In this document: positions 1-10,500 of the stretch, in pieces | How the letters are laid out: every line of letters begins with the position of its first letter | How positions within the stretch are numbered: position 1 is the first letter of the stretch | Assembly: GCF_943734655.1 (NCBI RefSeq) | Contig: NC_071354.1 | Span: forward strand, 43,873,744 to 43,937,743 | Direction: 5' to 3' | Source of the DNA: Sabethes cyaneus | Lineage: Eukaryota; Arthropoda; Insecta; Diptera; Culicidae | Length of the DNA stretch: 64,000 nt | The notes under the pieces: model-generated | The model's database searches: none | The model's input: the letters and a program-made list of their open reading frames with translations, nothing else | What the model was told of the DNA's origin: nothing | Position numbers and translations under genes: made by a program

Positions 1-1935
1 GCCGTCGTGCAAAACCTTGCACGAGAACGCCTTGTAATGAGCCTCGATGAGATGGACCAGCTTATCTGGAACTCCTCTACGCCTAACTGCGCCCCAGATG
101 TTTTCGTGGTTGAGTCGGTCGAACGCCTTTTCGAAGTCAACGAACACCAGCAGAAGAGAGTCCTGGAATTCGTTGATCTGCTCCAATACAATGCGGAGCG
201 TTGTGATATAGTCTACACATGATGGCCAGCACGGAATCCAGCTTGCTGCCGCCGGAGAGTAGCGTCGATCTTCTCCTGGATCCGGTTGAGGATTACTTTA
301 CCGAGTACTTTGTTAGTAAAACAGAGCAACGTGATGCCACGCCAGTTACCGCATTCAGTTAGGTCTCCTTTCTTAGGGACTTTGACCTATATGCCCTGCA
401 TCCAGTCCACCGGAAAAGTTGAGGTTTCCCATAAATTGCTGAAAAGCTGATGCATCATCTGGGCTGACAAAGATGAGTCAGCTTTGAGCATTTCGGCTGA
501 AATACAGGCTATCCCTGGCGCTCTATTGGGTTTCATACCCTTGATGGCTGCTACAATTTCATCCAGCGATGGCGCCTCCGAGTTGACACGATTAATTCGA
601 TGAACTGTAGGCGTCATACGCTGCTGGTTTTGTTTGTCTCTGACATTTGAAACTCGGAAGAGTTGTTTAAAATGTTCAGTCCATCGCTTAAGCTGTTCTG
701 TACGGTCAGTCAAAACCTGACCAGCTCTGTCCTTTAGCGGCATCTTTGTATTCACCCTGACACCACTAAGGCGGCAAGAAATATCGTACAACAAACGGAT
801 ATCACCATTGACGGCTGCGGTTTCTCCTTGTTCGGCTAGGGAGTTAATCCAGGCTCTCTTGTCCCGCCTACAAGCACGTTTAACAGCCCTCTCCAGTTCG
901 GCGTATCGTTGACGGGCAGCTGTCTTAGCCGATCTGGTCCGCGCTCGCTCAATGCCGCCTTTCGCCTCTCTCCGCTCGTCGATCTTCCTCCAAGTTTCAT
1001 TCGAAATCCACTCCCTCCGCCCGCTGCGCGCTTTGCCGAGGGTTTCATAACTGATCGTGATGAAGGCGTTTCACCAGGTGGCAGCTCCGAGGCTCGAGAT
1101 TCAAGTTGTTCGACAAAGGCCCTTTTCACCTCAGGATTCTCCAATCGGCGGACGTCGTAGCGGCACCCAACTTTCTCCTCCCGTCGTTGGACACGTGCGA
1201 CGCGCAGACGTATCTCTGCGATAACAAGATGATGGTCGGATGCAATATCAGCGCTGAGTTTGTTGCGTACATCAACAAGGCTCCTTCGCCATTTCCGGCT
1301 GATGCAGATGTGGTCGATTTGGTTTTCTGTTCGGCCGTCGCGGGAAACCCACGTAACTTTATGTACTGGTCTATGGGGGAAGAGCGGAAGAGCGATCCAC
1401 CAATGACCATGTTGTTATTACCACAGAATTCTGTAAACAGCTCCCCGTTTTCGTTCATCTCTCCTAAGCCATGGCGTCCCATAACGCGTTCAAGGTCCGC
1501 GTTGTTTGAGCCAATCTTCGCGTTGAAGTCGCCCATGTGGATGTCCCCCTTCGGGATTTTCCCAACCACGTTCAGCTGGCTGTAAAAACTCTCTTTCTCC
1601 TGCAGCATCTGTTGGCGCATAGCACTGGATTGCTGTAAGGTTCCTAACCCGTCTTCTGAATCTGGCAACGATTATTCGTTCATTTATCGGTTCCCACTTC
1701 AGCAGGGCCGCATGTGCCCCTGGGTTCAGTAGGAATCATACTCCTCTTTATCGAGTAGCATTTTCGCCTCGTATGCCAGAGTAGAGCAAGACTTGCCCGG
1801 ATGATGTCCTGTGTTCGCCAGTACCCGGCCAGTGGACCTCGCTCAGCCCCAGGATTTCAAGCTTCAGGCGACTAGCTTCCCTTGTAAGTGGAGCCAGCTT
1901 GCCCTGCTGGGCAAGGGAGCTTGTAATAAGGCTGT
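1..1935 (-). pseudogene. RTE-group non-LTR retrotransposon, endonuclease plus reverse transcriptase, decayed
   Basis: Read on the minus strand, this is a LINE polyprotein cut by the window edge. The AP-endonuclease starts near 1935 (SRLKLEILGLSEVHWPGTG-like text) and carries the motif GDFNAKIG near 1512-1535, followed by VMGRHGLGEMNENGELF. The reverse transcriptase follows at about 794-1: a WTEHFKQLF linker, NRAPGIACISAEMLKA, then after a frame change KKGDLTECGNWRGITLL, and FVDFEKAFDR (first catalytic Asp) near 104-154. Stops and frame changes break it into at least four pieces, so it cannot make an active protein. The GDFNAKIG/GLGEMNENG pattern is the one seen in RTE-type elements often annotated as craniofacial development protein 2-like. 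The exact clade (RTE, Proto2 or relative) is uncertain. Confidence 0.88.
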
Positions 1936-2119
1936 TTAAAAAAAAACTATCGACCGTGTGCTATTTTAAAGAAGTTGAAGCCACAAGGAAACCGGTACTT
2001 TGAAAATACTCCCCAAACCTGGCTGTAAACGCAATGTAAAGATACTGGAAACCATCAAACGAGTAAGAAAGCGATGTTTTCTCAAATTAAAAGCAAACTG
2101 TGCTTGCCTTAGTAACTTC
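1936..2119. other. Junction between two LINE remnants
   Basis: Short AT-rich stretch with an A-run at about 1938-1947, between the 5' side of the minus-strand RTE remnant and the plus-strand I-type remnant. Part of it (from about 1960) is probably decayed coding sequence of the I-type element, but I cannot fix a frame. Confidence 0.35.
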
Positions 2120-3175
2120 AGTCTCTGACTGCATGGAAGCCAGGCCCAATATGGACGTTCCGTGATTGAAACAGATCGCTCAATGTGGAATAATAGAGGG
2201 CCCGATCTTCCATCTGGAACTATCTGTTTTTTACAGATGGTTCAAAAATGGGGGCCTGCACAGGCTCCGGAGTCTACGGACCCGGCATCAAGGAAACTAT
2301 CCCATTAGGAAAGTGGCCCACCGTTTTTCAAGCAGAAGTATATGCAGTATACATCTGTGCAACAATATGCTTGAAACGAAAGTACAGGCATGCGAAAATC
2401 GGTATCTACACAGACAGCCATGCAGACTACTGGCACTCAAGTCCGCCAAATGCATGTCCAAATTAGTTTGGGAGTGCAGCACAGCATTGAGGGAACTCTC
2501 CCGCCAAAACAAAGTTTTATTGCTTTGGGTGCCCGGTCACTGCGGAATCGAGGGCAATGAATTCGCTGACAACCTTGCAAGACAAGGATAAGCTCAGCAA
2601 TTTATTGGTCCTGAACCGTTTCTGGGCACCTCCACATCCGCCGTAAAAGGTGAATTGGTGGCATGAGAAAAGCTATAAATAGTATCCCGTTGAAATCAAA
2701 CACAGGGTTGTAGACAAGGTAAACAGTTTATCTACCCAAATCCTGCAGTAGCTAAAAAACTACTCCATTTAACTCGTAGTAAACTACGCACTATCACGGG
2801 ACTCCTGATAGGACACAGCCCCGCTCTTTATCATTTAAAGAATATTGGCAAAATATCATCTGACACCTGCCGCTTTTGTAACTCTGAACCTGAAAGTTCA
2901 GCGCATCTGCTTTGCAATTGCGGAGCTCTTGCATTATCAAGGCAGAACTTCTTCGGAAATTTCCTTCTTACTCCATATGGAGCCTAAAACCCAAAACGGT
3001 CATTGGCTTTGAATACCATGTACCGAATTGGGGCACAGGATCACAACTATTTCGCTCAACTCCATCAATAGGCATGAGCGATCCGTAAACTGTGTACAGC
3101 AATCGGGACCTGCCACAAAAGACGATCATTAAGACTGTCGCAGTGGCCTTTTAACCTGGCATACAAAAGAAAGAA
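2120..3175 (+). pseudogene. I-type non-LTR retrotransposon 3' part: RNase H domain and Cys-rich tail
   Basis: Two overlapping frames together give an RNase H domain. FTDGSKMGACTGSGVYGPG (about 2233-2285) supplies the first Asp, FQAEVYAV the Glu, IYTDSHA (about 2402-2425) the next Asp, and WVPGHCGIEGNEFADNLA (about 2527-2580) the His and last Asp, so all catalytic positions survive but a frameshift near 2425-2440 separates them. Downstream, CRFCNSEPESSAHLLCNC (about 2872-2925) is the zinc-finger-like tail of the same class. The 3' untranslated region, about 3010-3175, recurs at 6573-6730 (minus) and 47820-48000 (plus). RNase H plus this tail points to the I superclade (I/Outcast/Loa-like). A stop follows the RNase H at 2589. 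Confidence 0.85.
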
Positions 3176-3969
3176 AAAAAAAATCAGAGGGGTTGTGTAT
3201 AAGACACGACCGCATATTCAACGTAGGACTACACCAAGTTAATGTAAAGGTGCGTTTAGAATGGGCAATTTTGGCTACGTTGGGAATGCGATATGTTGCT
3301 AGTTTTTGCTCAATGTTGCTTCTGTCGCCACCTGCACATTTGTGGTACGTCGCCATAGTTACTTGGAAACATCAGCAACAGTTAGGAACAATTGCATGCC
3401 TCTACCTAGTTGCCAATCTAGGCACACCTTACTCAAAACACTTATGAGAAAATTGATTGCTAATGGAAATCATAATACTCTTCATTGACGGTTATGATGG
3501 TTCTGAAAAGAACCATTTTGAAAGTTTGAAATTGACTGAAACGATTGAATTGGCTACTTTGTGCTGTAGAGAAAAAGCATAGTGTTAGCATTACAAAAGC
3601 ATTACATTACATTACATATTGCAAAACTTCGCATCGTGTAAATTATAAGCAATCTGGCACATGCTAAACCGTTATTTAGAGCAGCGTGGGGTCGAAATCC
3701 GACATCATGATAATGCTGATAATTTAAGTTTTCTGTTTGACACTGTGAATTAAAGTAATGTATGGTATAATCATAAATGACATTCTTTTTCTTACATCTG
3801 ATTTCCAGTGGCAACATTATCGAGTTGATGTCGCTTGTCCGAATATTTAAACTGGATTGTTTAAAGGGTGTAAGGGAAGAAATCACATTGTCTCTGGTTA
3901 AGATAGTGGTGAATTAACACTACAGAGTAACAATTAATAAAAAAATTGATTTGGCTAATCAGAAGCTTA
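3176..3969. other. No gene recognised; AT-rich DNA
   Basis: No recognisable protein or element. There is a small CATTA repeat at about 3599-3617. Short open frames here have no family resemblance and look like chance. Confidence 0.5.
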
Positions 3970-3984
3970 CTAGCCATTAAAATC

Positions 3985-4190
3985 AGGTACATGGTGTCAT
4001 CTCCTTACCGGTTGGTAAGGAAAAGCTCCTGGCACTAATGTCGATATGGAAATAACTTCATTACTGTCCATCCATGTTTCGCTGAGCGCAAGGATATCTG
4101 CCTGTCTGAGAACCGCATCGGATGAAATATCTGCTGAATGTGCGTGCATTTAGACTCTGTACATTTAGGCTCAGCAGTACAGCAAAATAG
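3985..4190 (-). pseudogene. AP-endonuclease fragment of the Helentron protein
   Basis: Minus-strand translation gives LSLNVQSLNAR and, after a frame change, ADISSDAVLRQADILALSETWM, the N-terminal signature of LINE-type AP-endonucleases (the Asn of LNVQSLNA and the Glu of LSETW are metal/catalytic positions). It lies immediately downstream of the helicase C-terminus on the same strand, the place where Helentrons carry their endonuclease. Only about 70 residues remain, with one frameshift. An independent LINE fragment inserted beside the helicase is possible, but the order and spacing favour a fused Helentron domain. Confidence 0.7.
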
Positions 4191-4191
4191 C

Positions 4192-4647
4192 TTACGTTAG
4201 AGATTCTAGAAGTTCAGTACCTAAAGTAACCAATTTGTGGTTTTCCAGGCGCCTAAGTTCCGTCCGTAATTCCTGGATACTCGGTGATGCAGTTCCCTTG
4301 GCATGGTAAAACTTAAATATCCCTCTGTTATTCGTCAAGTACAATTCTTCAATCGATGAAACTCTTGACATTCCCACGTTCACCAACTGCTGTTCCTGTC
4401 CCTTGCCATACTCGTACACGATTTCAGAAAATGTGCCGCCTTGACTTTTGTGTACAGTAAGAGCACTCGCACCTACTAAAGGAAATTGTATACGTTTGCA
4501 CTTAATGCTACTACTTAGCTTAATATTTGCAGATCGCTTTTCAATAGATGTCCAATCGGGCTGAAGAACGTCATGCTTAGAGTACACAGCGGGCCTCGAT
4601 TTGACCCGCAAGACCTTTCCAATGGAGTCGTTTTCAAATATGAGCAA
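4192..4647 (-). pseudogene. Helitron/Helentron helicase, C-terminal part (Pif1-like)
   Basis: The 151-residue frame contains ALTVHKSQGGTF at residues 62-73 and QQLVNVGMSRV at about 86-96, matching the conserved C-terminal motifs of Pif1/RecD-type helicases as they occur in Helitron Rep-Hel proteins. The usual pattern ends in TLSRV or ALSRV; here it is GMSRV. This region would take part in ATP-dependent DNA unwinding during rolling-circle transposition. The upstream helicase motifs (Walker A and B) and the Rep nuclease are absent, so the copy is not functional. Confidence 0.85.
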
Positions 4648-4800
4648 TGATAATAAAGCACAGGTTGCGAGTATTTCACATATTAATATTTTGAACCTAC
4701 ATTATTTTTTATAATATTCTATCCGGCAAGTTGAAAGCATGGAATGGTATATCCATAAACAAGCCGAAAATGTTTGATGACTGATCCCGTACCCTACATT
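4640..4800. other. Spacer with an end of a TAGGGTACGGG-type TIR
   Basis: Between the Helentron first exon and the helicase lies AT-rich DNA. ATCCCGTACCCTA at about 4786-4798 matches, in inverted sense, the TAGGGTACGGG terminus of the TA-flanked element at 41269-42255 and the end at 10436. No matching left end was found, so only a relic is claimed. Confidence 0.4.
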
Positions 4801-4831
4801 TTTACATCTTTTCGGCTTCTATAGGACTCAC

Positions 4832-5118
4832 CTGTTACGTTAGGCGATACGCTGGCCTTACGTGCGCCGGAGCGGTCACCTCACGCAACACTTCAACGTT
4901 GGAGGGACCAGCTATTTCGTGCGATGCACCATCTAACGATGCATTGCCCACTTCAGAATACATTGAATCACTACGATTTCCTTTTCTTCTCAAATGGTAG
5001 AATTTACAGTGCTCTGCCACCGTCAACGCTGGCCTCTTGCTGGTCCAGTTAATAATGCCTGCTCACGGACTCGCTTGCGGTATTTACGCATATATTTTGC
5101 TTGAAGCAATTGAGACAT
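4832..5118 (-). pseudogene. Helentron first exon (N-terminal basic domain)
   Basis: The ATG at 5118 opens MSQLLQAKYMRKYRKRVREQALL, clearly homologous to MSKWLQALYLRNHRKRIREQ at 22785 and to the start at 30727. A frameshift follows, after which the other frame resembles the Ser-rich remainder of the 22785 copy. The exon ends ACAG|GTGAGT at 4832, a good splice donor, and the 22785 copy ends ACAG|GTAAGC at the equivalent place. The basic, Arg/Lys-rich start suggests DNA or nuclear binding, but no function can be assigned. Confidence 0.6.
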
Positions 5119-5475
5119 TGTAGAATCAGATGCACAAAATCACTCACTTCTCACTTAAATTGATTGTATGTTATTATTAACAATTTCATATGGTAACTAT
5201 GGCGACGATTGAACGAATACTGTAGAGAATTCGTGAAAATTGTTCAACTTTACGTAGAAATTCCAGAAGTTGCATACAAAATACAATCTTCCAATAAAAA
5301 CTATACAAAAGGCTGATTATTTGTGATTAGAATGATATGCAAACCATAAAAATATATTCAGAATTGGCTGAGCTATAAGCGTTCAAAATCTATCACTTTG
5401 TCGTGTCGCGGTCATTTTTGCTTCTCCAACGTACCACCCTATTAAAGTAAGACGTAGTCCTACGTCAAAAATGCT

Positions 5476-5589
5476 TGCCTTTCTAAAAAAACCACCAAAA
5501 AACACATCAAATTTTGTCAGTCTATAACTTTTGTCCAACTTTTGTGCTTTTAAACATGATTTATAAAACTTTTCAGAATATATCTATAT
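5476..5589. other. No feature recognised
   Basis: Short AT-rich flank of the Helentron 5' end. Nothing identifiable. Confidence 0.4.
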
Positions 5590-5700
5590 CACGCCGATGG
5601 GTTTGCCATCTTAGGTCTAGCCTCAGCCTCACGCTCCGAGACAGACGCTGTTTGAGCTGCGCCTCACTTGGGAAACAGACGCTCAGGTTCGTACTTCCAG
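5590..5700 (-). mobile_element. Fragment of the RTE element 5' region
   Basis: The reverse complement contains CAGCGTCTGTCTCGGAGC followed by CTAAGATGGCAAACCCATC, matching the stretch at about 38050-38130 upstream of the RTE endonuclease (CAGCGTCTGTCTCGAAAC, then CTAAGATGACAGACCCATC). It is a short non-coding scrap of that family, opposite in strand to the RT fragment that follows. Confidence 0.6.
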
Positions 5701-5789
5701 GTCTGACCATCAATCGGCATCGTTTGACTTAGATCTTCGAGGCGGCGCTTCTTCTAGGTTACTCTCACCATTTCATACCGAATTCAGCC

Positions 5790-6165
5790 TAGCGGCGTCT
5801 TTCGTCTGTGAGTGTCAAGCTGGTTTTCGTAAACGTCGCTCCACGACGGATCAGATCAGATGACTCATCATTTGTTTGTGAACTTTAAGGTGGCATCCGA
5901 TTCAGTCAAACGAAACGAGCTGATGCAGATAATGCTAGAACATGGTTTTCTACTAGCGGTCGCTTTCGACTGAAGCAAGAGCCAGGCTCCCTGCTATTCA
6001 ATATTGCCTTGGAAGGTAAAATACGAAGAGCGTACGTGGAAAGGAATAGGACCATCATCACGAAATATTTCATGTTTCTTGGTTTCGCGGATGATGTCGA
6101 TACCATCGGAATCTATCGTAGAGCAGTGGAACCCAACACTTGGAAAAGCTTCCGCTTCCATTGAA
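5790..6165 (+). pseudogene. RTE reverse transcriptase fragment with FADD box
   Basis: Frame-shifted translation gives ECQAGFRKRRSTTDQI, then HHLFVNFKVASDSVKRNELM (the canonical FxDFxxAYDS with its Asp changed to Asn), and near 6040-6120 ITKYFMFLGFADDVDTIGIYRRAVE, the catalytic F/YADD block. These are consecutive RT motifs of the RTE family also seen at 33850-34420 and 9580-9910. The copy has lost the segment between the domains and cannot be active. Confidence 0.8.
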
Positions 6166-6572
6166 GTCTGATGACCGACTCAATACGCATCAGGAATATT
6201 TCTTTCATTTCTTCAAACTAGGGAAACTCGCCTTTATCTATTTTTCAAAAATCCCGGTATTGTAGCTACCAGTATAATGAATGTCCCGGTCTCCTACAGT
6301 CTGTCTATGAATTTTTCCTTCATTCGATTCCCAAACCGGCACACTCTTGCATAGTGTTTGCTCTATTTATCTTTGTCATAAATGAAATTCTTGAGACTGC
6401 TTCTTGCGAAAACATTACTAGTTGACTAGTTGACTGACTAACTGTTGGTAACCAAAGTGATTACCGAAGAAATTGAAATTGAATTTAGAAGATTTGACTG
6501 AAATGCAGGATGCGCAGAATTAGGCACCATGTACATAATATTAGGCGCAGTCATACCTCTGGATTTTTTTTG
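6166..6572 (+). other. Weak RT-like scrap and AT-rich DNA
   Basis: At about 6325-6420 one frame gives RFPNRHTLA and another IVFALFIFVINEILETASC, loosely like the GxPQGSxLGPxLFxLFINDI block of jockey-type RTs. The match is too weak to call firmly. The rest of the interval shows nothing. Confidence 0.3.
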
Positions 6573-6730
6573 CATGCCAGACGGGCTTTGAGTTAAAAGC
6601 CCACTGCGACAGTCTAAATGAACATCTTTTGTGGCAGGCCCCGATTGCTGTACACAGTATACGAACCGCTCATACCCAGTGATAAAGTTGAGCCGGATAG
6701 TTGTAATCCTGTGCCTTGGGAATTACCTCG
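6573..6730 (-). mobile_element. 3' end fragment of the I-type LINE
   Basis: The reverse complement shares a long stretch with 3010-3175 (GCACAGGATTACAACTATCC..., then the GTGTACAGCAATCGGG and TGCCACAAAAGATG blocks, then GTCGCAGTGGGCTTTTAAC). It is a 3' UTR-only copy, as expected from 5'-truncated LINE insertion. Confidence 0.75.
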
Positions 6731-7225
6731 TAGATGAAATTGATGCAAAAATCTTATTCAAAAGCGAAGTATTATTGCGCCGAGTTTGCCTTATGACTCA
6801 CTAAAATACTAAGGAGTGTGATTTCATCCTGGTTCCTGATCGAATATATATAAAATTAGTATCAAAATAACAACAAATTCCAAGAATATTTCTAGTATAC
6901 GTGATTTGATAAATATTAAGAAAGTTGATTTCCAGCGAAACCAAAACAAATCTCAAACAAAGTAACCGAACCATGTTCACCATTGCTTAGTGCTGAAGTT
7001 TCCACAGCTTAGTGGTAAACCTACTGCATCATAAGCCCGTGGTAGAAATTTTTCATCGCAAACCGGAAATGCACCACATCGACAGTACATCTATATTGCT
7101 TCGCAAAATTTATGGTCGCCACAAATCCGCCGAATAATAAATGAAGATAACGTATTCAGTTTTATTCCTCAGTGCTCCAATTGCTGGAGTACACCAGCGA
7201 AGCCAGTGCGGAAAAAAATCCTTCT
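6731..7225. other. No gene recognised
   Basis: AT-rich DNA with no recognisable repeat or protein. Confidence 0.45.
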
Positions 7226-8419
7226 ACCTAAAACACCAGAATCGGAACGAATCCAGAGCATCTATCGTGCTGCTTGACAGCGGAGGCAGTGTAATATAAA
7301 TTCTGCCAAAAATGTGTGGTGCACCACCACCGAACCGGTGAGATGTACTCTGCTGGCTGATGCAAAGGCTGCATCACCATCAACAGCAGCAGCAGCAGCG
7401 AAAAAATCAATGTCCCCAGGCCAGAATACGCGCAACATAACGCATACACAAACACATTGGCGGAGGTTGGTTTGCGACCGAGTCGGCATGGTGCGTTCTG
7501 TCCTGACTCGATCAGCCGCAACCGAACGGAACCAGGCGGAATGAAAAATTAAGCTCAAATCCTTGCTTTTTGCCCGTTGCGGATAGAGCCCGTTTTTCGT
7601 CGCATATTGCTGTAATGTTATTGGTGCGGTGGGATGTCATGTTTTATGCTCATGATGATATGGATATCGGGTGGCTTGCCTGCCTGCATGGCACAGTCTC
7701 TCTCTCTCTCTCTCTCTCTCTCGTGCAAATACTGGTAGATAACCGGACCGTTTTGGTTGAAGTTGCAATGCAGCTGCTGCCGCAGTTTCAAATGCCGGTC
7801 GTTTGGAAAAGTTGTGTGTATGTTATGGCCGGAGATCTTCTAACTGCTGGAGCGAGCAACGATGGGATGCCACGGGTCAACAGGGATGGGACTAAGAATT
7901 ATGACTGGCCGAAATAGTCCTCGAATCCACGACGCGGTTCAAAAGTTATGACTGCCTGGGGGAGCCGCGAGCGTAAGCGAAAATGATCATAATCATTATG
8001 CCGTCATGTGGTCGCGGTTGTCGTTATCATATACCTACCTTCCTGCTTCCAGCAGGACGACGTACGGTCCGAGCGGTGCGGGACCATCATTACTTACTGC
8101 TATTATTGTTATTAGCAACATCTAAACTCTTAACGCATCACGTTTGTGTACTGCAGGGCGAACAAGGGGATTTCCTGTTGCCTCATGCAGCCAGCACAGC
8201 TGCAGGAAATCCAAGCACCATCGGTCTAATCCATCCGTGGGGATGCTCGCTTTCAACCGTGTGGAAACTACTATCTGTCACATTCTAGTTTCTAATAATA
8301 GAAAAATATTCTCGAAACGTCTTTGCTTGAAGCCAATTGTGTTATACGACAAAAACACTGTAGGAAGGCGAATCTATTATACTTATCACAAAAATATTGG
8401 CCGATAAGGTTGAAAACTT
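7226..8419. other. Higher-GC single-copy-like interval with microsatellites
   Basis: This stretch is richer in G+C than its neighbours and contains CAGCAG runs (about 7384-7400) and a perfect (TC)13 tract at about 7697-7722. The longest frame (7570-7917 plus, 115 residues) includes a SLSLSLSL run translated from the TC tract and has no family signature. It may be unique host non-coding DNA such as an intron. I see no exon I can defend. Confidence 0.4.
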
Positions 8420-8825
8420 TCGACTTTCGGGTGCAATTGGAATTAAAATGAAAGCTGAATGAAATTGGATTAGAAATTAGATTTTGAACTGAACTAGAAA
8501 TTAGAGTTGAAATTGGTCATGAAATCGGGTTTGACATAGAACAATAAATTAGACTTGAATATCGACTAATTTAGGTTTGTAGCTTCACTTTATATTAAAC
8601 TGGAATTTGAACTTAAAATTGGATTTGATATTGAACTTAAATTAGACATGAAATCGGATTAATTTGAAATTTTTACCTGAAATTGGACTTGACATTTTAT
8701 TTAAAACTGGAATTGAACTAGACTTGAAACTGAATTTGAAAAGTTGAAATTTGACTTGAAATTGGCATTTAAATCGTGCTTAAAATTCGATTTGAAATCA
8801 GATTTTAAATTTAATAGAACCTTAA
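8420..8825. repeat. Degenerate TTGAAATT-type minisatellite, left part
   Basis: A run of imperfect 11-18 bp units built on TTGAAATTGGA/ACTTGAAATT, with many substitutions and no fixed period. The array resumes at 9911-9960 and 10205-10310, so it predates the RTE insertion that splits it. Confidence 0.75.
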
Positions 8826-9910
8826 TTGGCCTAACGTCTTACGACAAGGCCCGCGCAGTATAATTTATCCATCTATTTCGGTCCATGGCAGCTAGTCTCC
8901 AGTTCCGCGGGCACCCAGTGCTCGCCAGATCTCGCTCCACCTGGTCTTGCCACCTCGCTCGCTGTACCCCTCTTCGTCTTGTTCCTACCAGATTTGATGC
9001 GAAAATCATTTTTGCAGGATAGTTGTCCGGCATTCTAGCAACATGTCCTGCCCAACGAATCCGTCCCGTTTTAACCACTTTCTGAATACTTGGTTCGCCG
9101 TAGAGACGCGCGAGCTCGTGGTTCATTCTTCGCCTGCATACACCGTTCTCTTGCACTCCGCCAAAGATGGTTCTTAGCACCCGCCGCTCGAAAACTACGA
9201 GTGCTCGTAGGTCCTCTTCTAGCAGTGTCCACGTTTCGTGCCCGTAGAGGACAACCGGTCTAATTAGCGTTTTGTACAATGTGCACTTTGTACGGAGGCT
9301 CAGATTGTTCGACCGCAAGTGTTTGTGGAGTCCTTAGTAGGCCCGTTAAATCTCACGCTCAGTCCCGCCCGCCAGCATATACTTCCTTTTAGACGTATTT
9401 ATCTTCAATCCAATCTTCTCTGCTTCGCGTTTTAGTCTGGTGTACTGATCTTCCACCGCCTCAAATGTTCTGCCCAGCCGACAGCATCCACGTCGTCAGC
9501 AAAGCAGCATCGTAGCCATGATAAGTCTAGTAAGCTTACCCGGAAAGCCGTTTTGGTCCAAAATTTTCCATGGCTCTTGTCAGTTGACGCTATCATATAC
9601 GGCTTTGAAATCGATGAACAGGTGGAGCGTGAGGACTCGGAATTCGTGGCACTTCTGGAGGATCTGCCGCAGAGTAAAGATTTGGTCCGTTGTAGACCGA
9701 CCCTCCATGAAGCCGGCCTGGTAACTTCCCACGAATCTGTTGGCTATTGGCGATAGTCGATGAAAGATGACTTGGGAGAGCACTTTGTAAGCAGCATTCA
9801 GGATAATGATTGCTCGGTAGTTCTCACAATCCAGCTTATCACCTTTCTTGTAGATAGGGCAGATAACCCCGTCTTTCCACTCCTCCGGTAGTCGTTCCGT
9901 ATCCCAAATC
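8826..9910 (-). mobile_element. 5'-truncated RTE retrotransposon insertion with TSD
   Basis: A minus-strand RTE copy flanked by a 14-bp direct repeat with one mismatch: TAATAGAACCTTAA at 8812-8825 and TAATAGAATCTTAA at 9911-9924. It is inserted in a degenerate minisatellite and truncated within the RT on its 5' side, as target-primed reverse transcription typically leaves. Its 3' end reads GTAAGACGTTAGGCCAA. The coding remains are described separately. Confidence 0.82.
8839..9910 (-). pseudogene. RTE reverse transcriptase, fingers/palm start and C-terminal region
   Basis: Reading the minus strand from 9910, the frame gives an RLPEEWKDGVICPIYKKGDKL-like block, then FHRLSPIANRFVGSYQAGFMEGRSTTDQIFTLRQ and FIDFKAVYDSVN (9783-9580, with the catalytic Asp in FIDFKA). 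After a gap lacking the FADD box, the 159-residue frame 9318-8839 gives CTLYKTLIRPVVLYGHETWTL, FERRVLRTIFGGVQENGVCRRRMNHEL and GRIRWAGHVARMPD, the conserved C-terminal region of these RTs. The missing middle makes it inactive. Confidence 0.85.
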
Positions 9911-9960
9911 TAATAGAATCTTAAATTAGATTAAAATTGAAATTGGGTAGACATTAGACT
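9911..9960. repeat. Degenerate TTGAAATT minisatellite, middle part
   Basis: Continuation of the 8420-8825 array on the other side of the RTE insertion. Confidence 0.65.
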
Positions 9961-10204
9961 TTAATGTATGTATCCCAGTGCGCCTCCAGCTTCACGGACA
10001 TTTGAGTAACCGAGAGTTTTATGCCTCGGGAATAAGCAATGCAGGAAGACGATGTGAGAATGAGCCTGCGCGAGTGTGTGGGTAACAAAATATTTCACAC
10101 AGCACCGGCGGCTGTTTCTTTTAAGCCTGCGTGTGCGACGTAAGTGTCGCATGCTTTTTTTCTCGTACTCTTTCGCGTGTGACTTCTCGCTCAATTCGCA
10201 ACAT
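9961..10204. other. Unassigned block inside the degenerate minisatellite
   Basis: A 244-bp, more GC-rich segment interrupts the TTGAAATT repeat. It has a 77-codon minus-strand frame with many Arg and His codons but no recognisable family and no clear TIR. It could be an old short interspersed insertion. Confidence 0.35.
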
Positions 10205-10310
10205 TGCTTTAAATTAGATTTGAATTTGGACTGATTTGAACTAAACGTTTTACTTCAAACCGGTCACGAAATTAGACACGAAGTTTTACTTGAAATTAAA
10301 ATTGCCAATT
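10205..10310. repeat. Degenerate TTGAAATT minisatellite, right part
   Basis: Third segment of the same repeat (AAATTAGATTTGAATTTGGA and similar). Confidence 0.6.
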
Positions 10311-10435
10311 TTCATCTTATTCTGTCCATTTTTCCTCATGCTTTTCATTCGTTTTAGTTCTTGTGTTTCTCTTCTCTTTTTTCCCATATTTTCGTTTCCG
10401 GTTTTCGTCTTTTTCTTCCTTCTTTATTTTACGTA
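10311..10435. repeat. Pyrimidine-rich TTTTCGTC-like tract
   Basis: The plus strand is dominated by T and C with recurring TTTTCGTCTTTTT phrases, like the longer tracts at 13180-15060, 26020-26400, 29390-29830 and 30945-31140. Confidence 0.6.
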
Positions 10436-10500
10436 GGGTACCGGAGGGTATTTTCAGCCTGCTGCTAAATTCAGCCCACATCTCTTTTCTTTTGCTGCGC
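10436..10500. mobile_element. One end of a TAGGGTACSGG-type TIR element
   Basis: TAGGGTACCGGAGGGTATTT at about 10435-10454 matches the TIR of the TA-flanked element at 41269-42255 (TAGGGTACGGGWGGGTATT). The opposite end is not visible, so this is a terminal fragment. Confidence 0.5.

Larger units (their letters stand above)
3970..5475 (-). mobile_element. Helentron (Helitron-like element), internally deleted copy
   Basis: On the minus strand this interval reads, in order: a 5' end with the hairpin GACGTAGGACTACGTC (about 5452-5467), a first exon starting MSQLLQAKYMRKYRKRVREQ (5118 to 4832), a Pif1-type helicase C-terminus (4647-4192), and an AP-endonuclease start (about 4190-3985). Helicase fused to an AP-endonuclease distinguishes Helentrons from ordinary Helitrons. 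The same 5' hairpin and first exon recur at 20655-23530 and 29850-30945. The Rep domain and most of the helicase are missing. The left edge is provisional: a CTAG at about 3970-3973 is followed by T on the minus strand, as at Helitron ends, but an 8-bp stem at 4002-4021 lies further from it than usual. Confidence 0.75.

Noticed and set aside
909..1585. Plus-strand frames of 83 and 159 codons over the first LINE.
   Set aside because: They are antisense shadows of the minus-strand endonuclease.
4002..4021. The TCCTTACC/GGTAAGGA stem as the terminal hairpin of the Helentron.
   Set aside because: It overlaps the endonuclease-coding remnant and is further from the candidate CTAG than typical; not firm enough to define the end.
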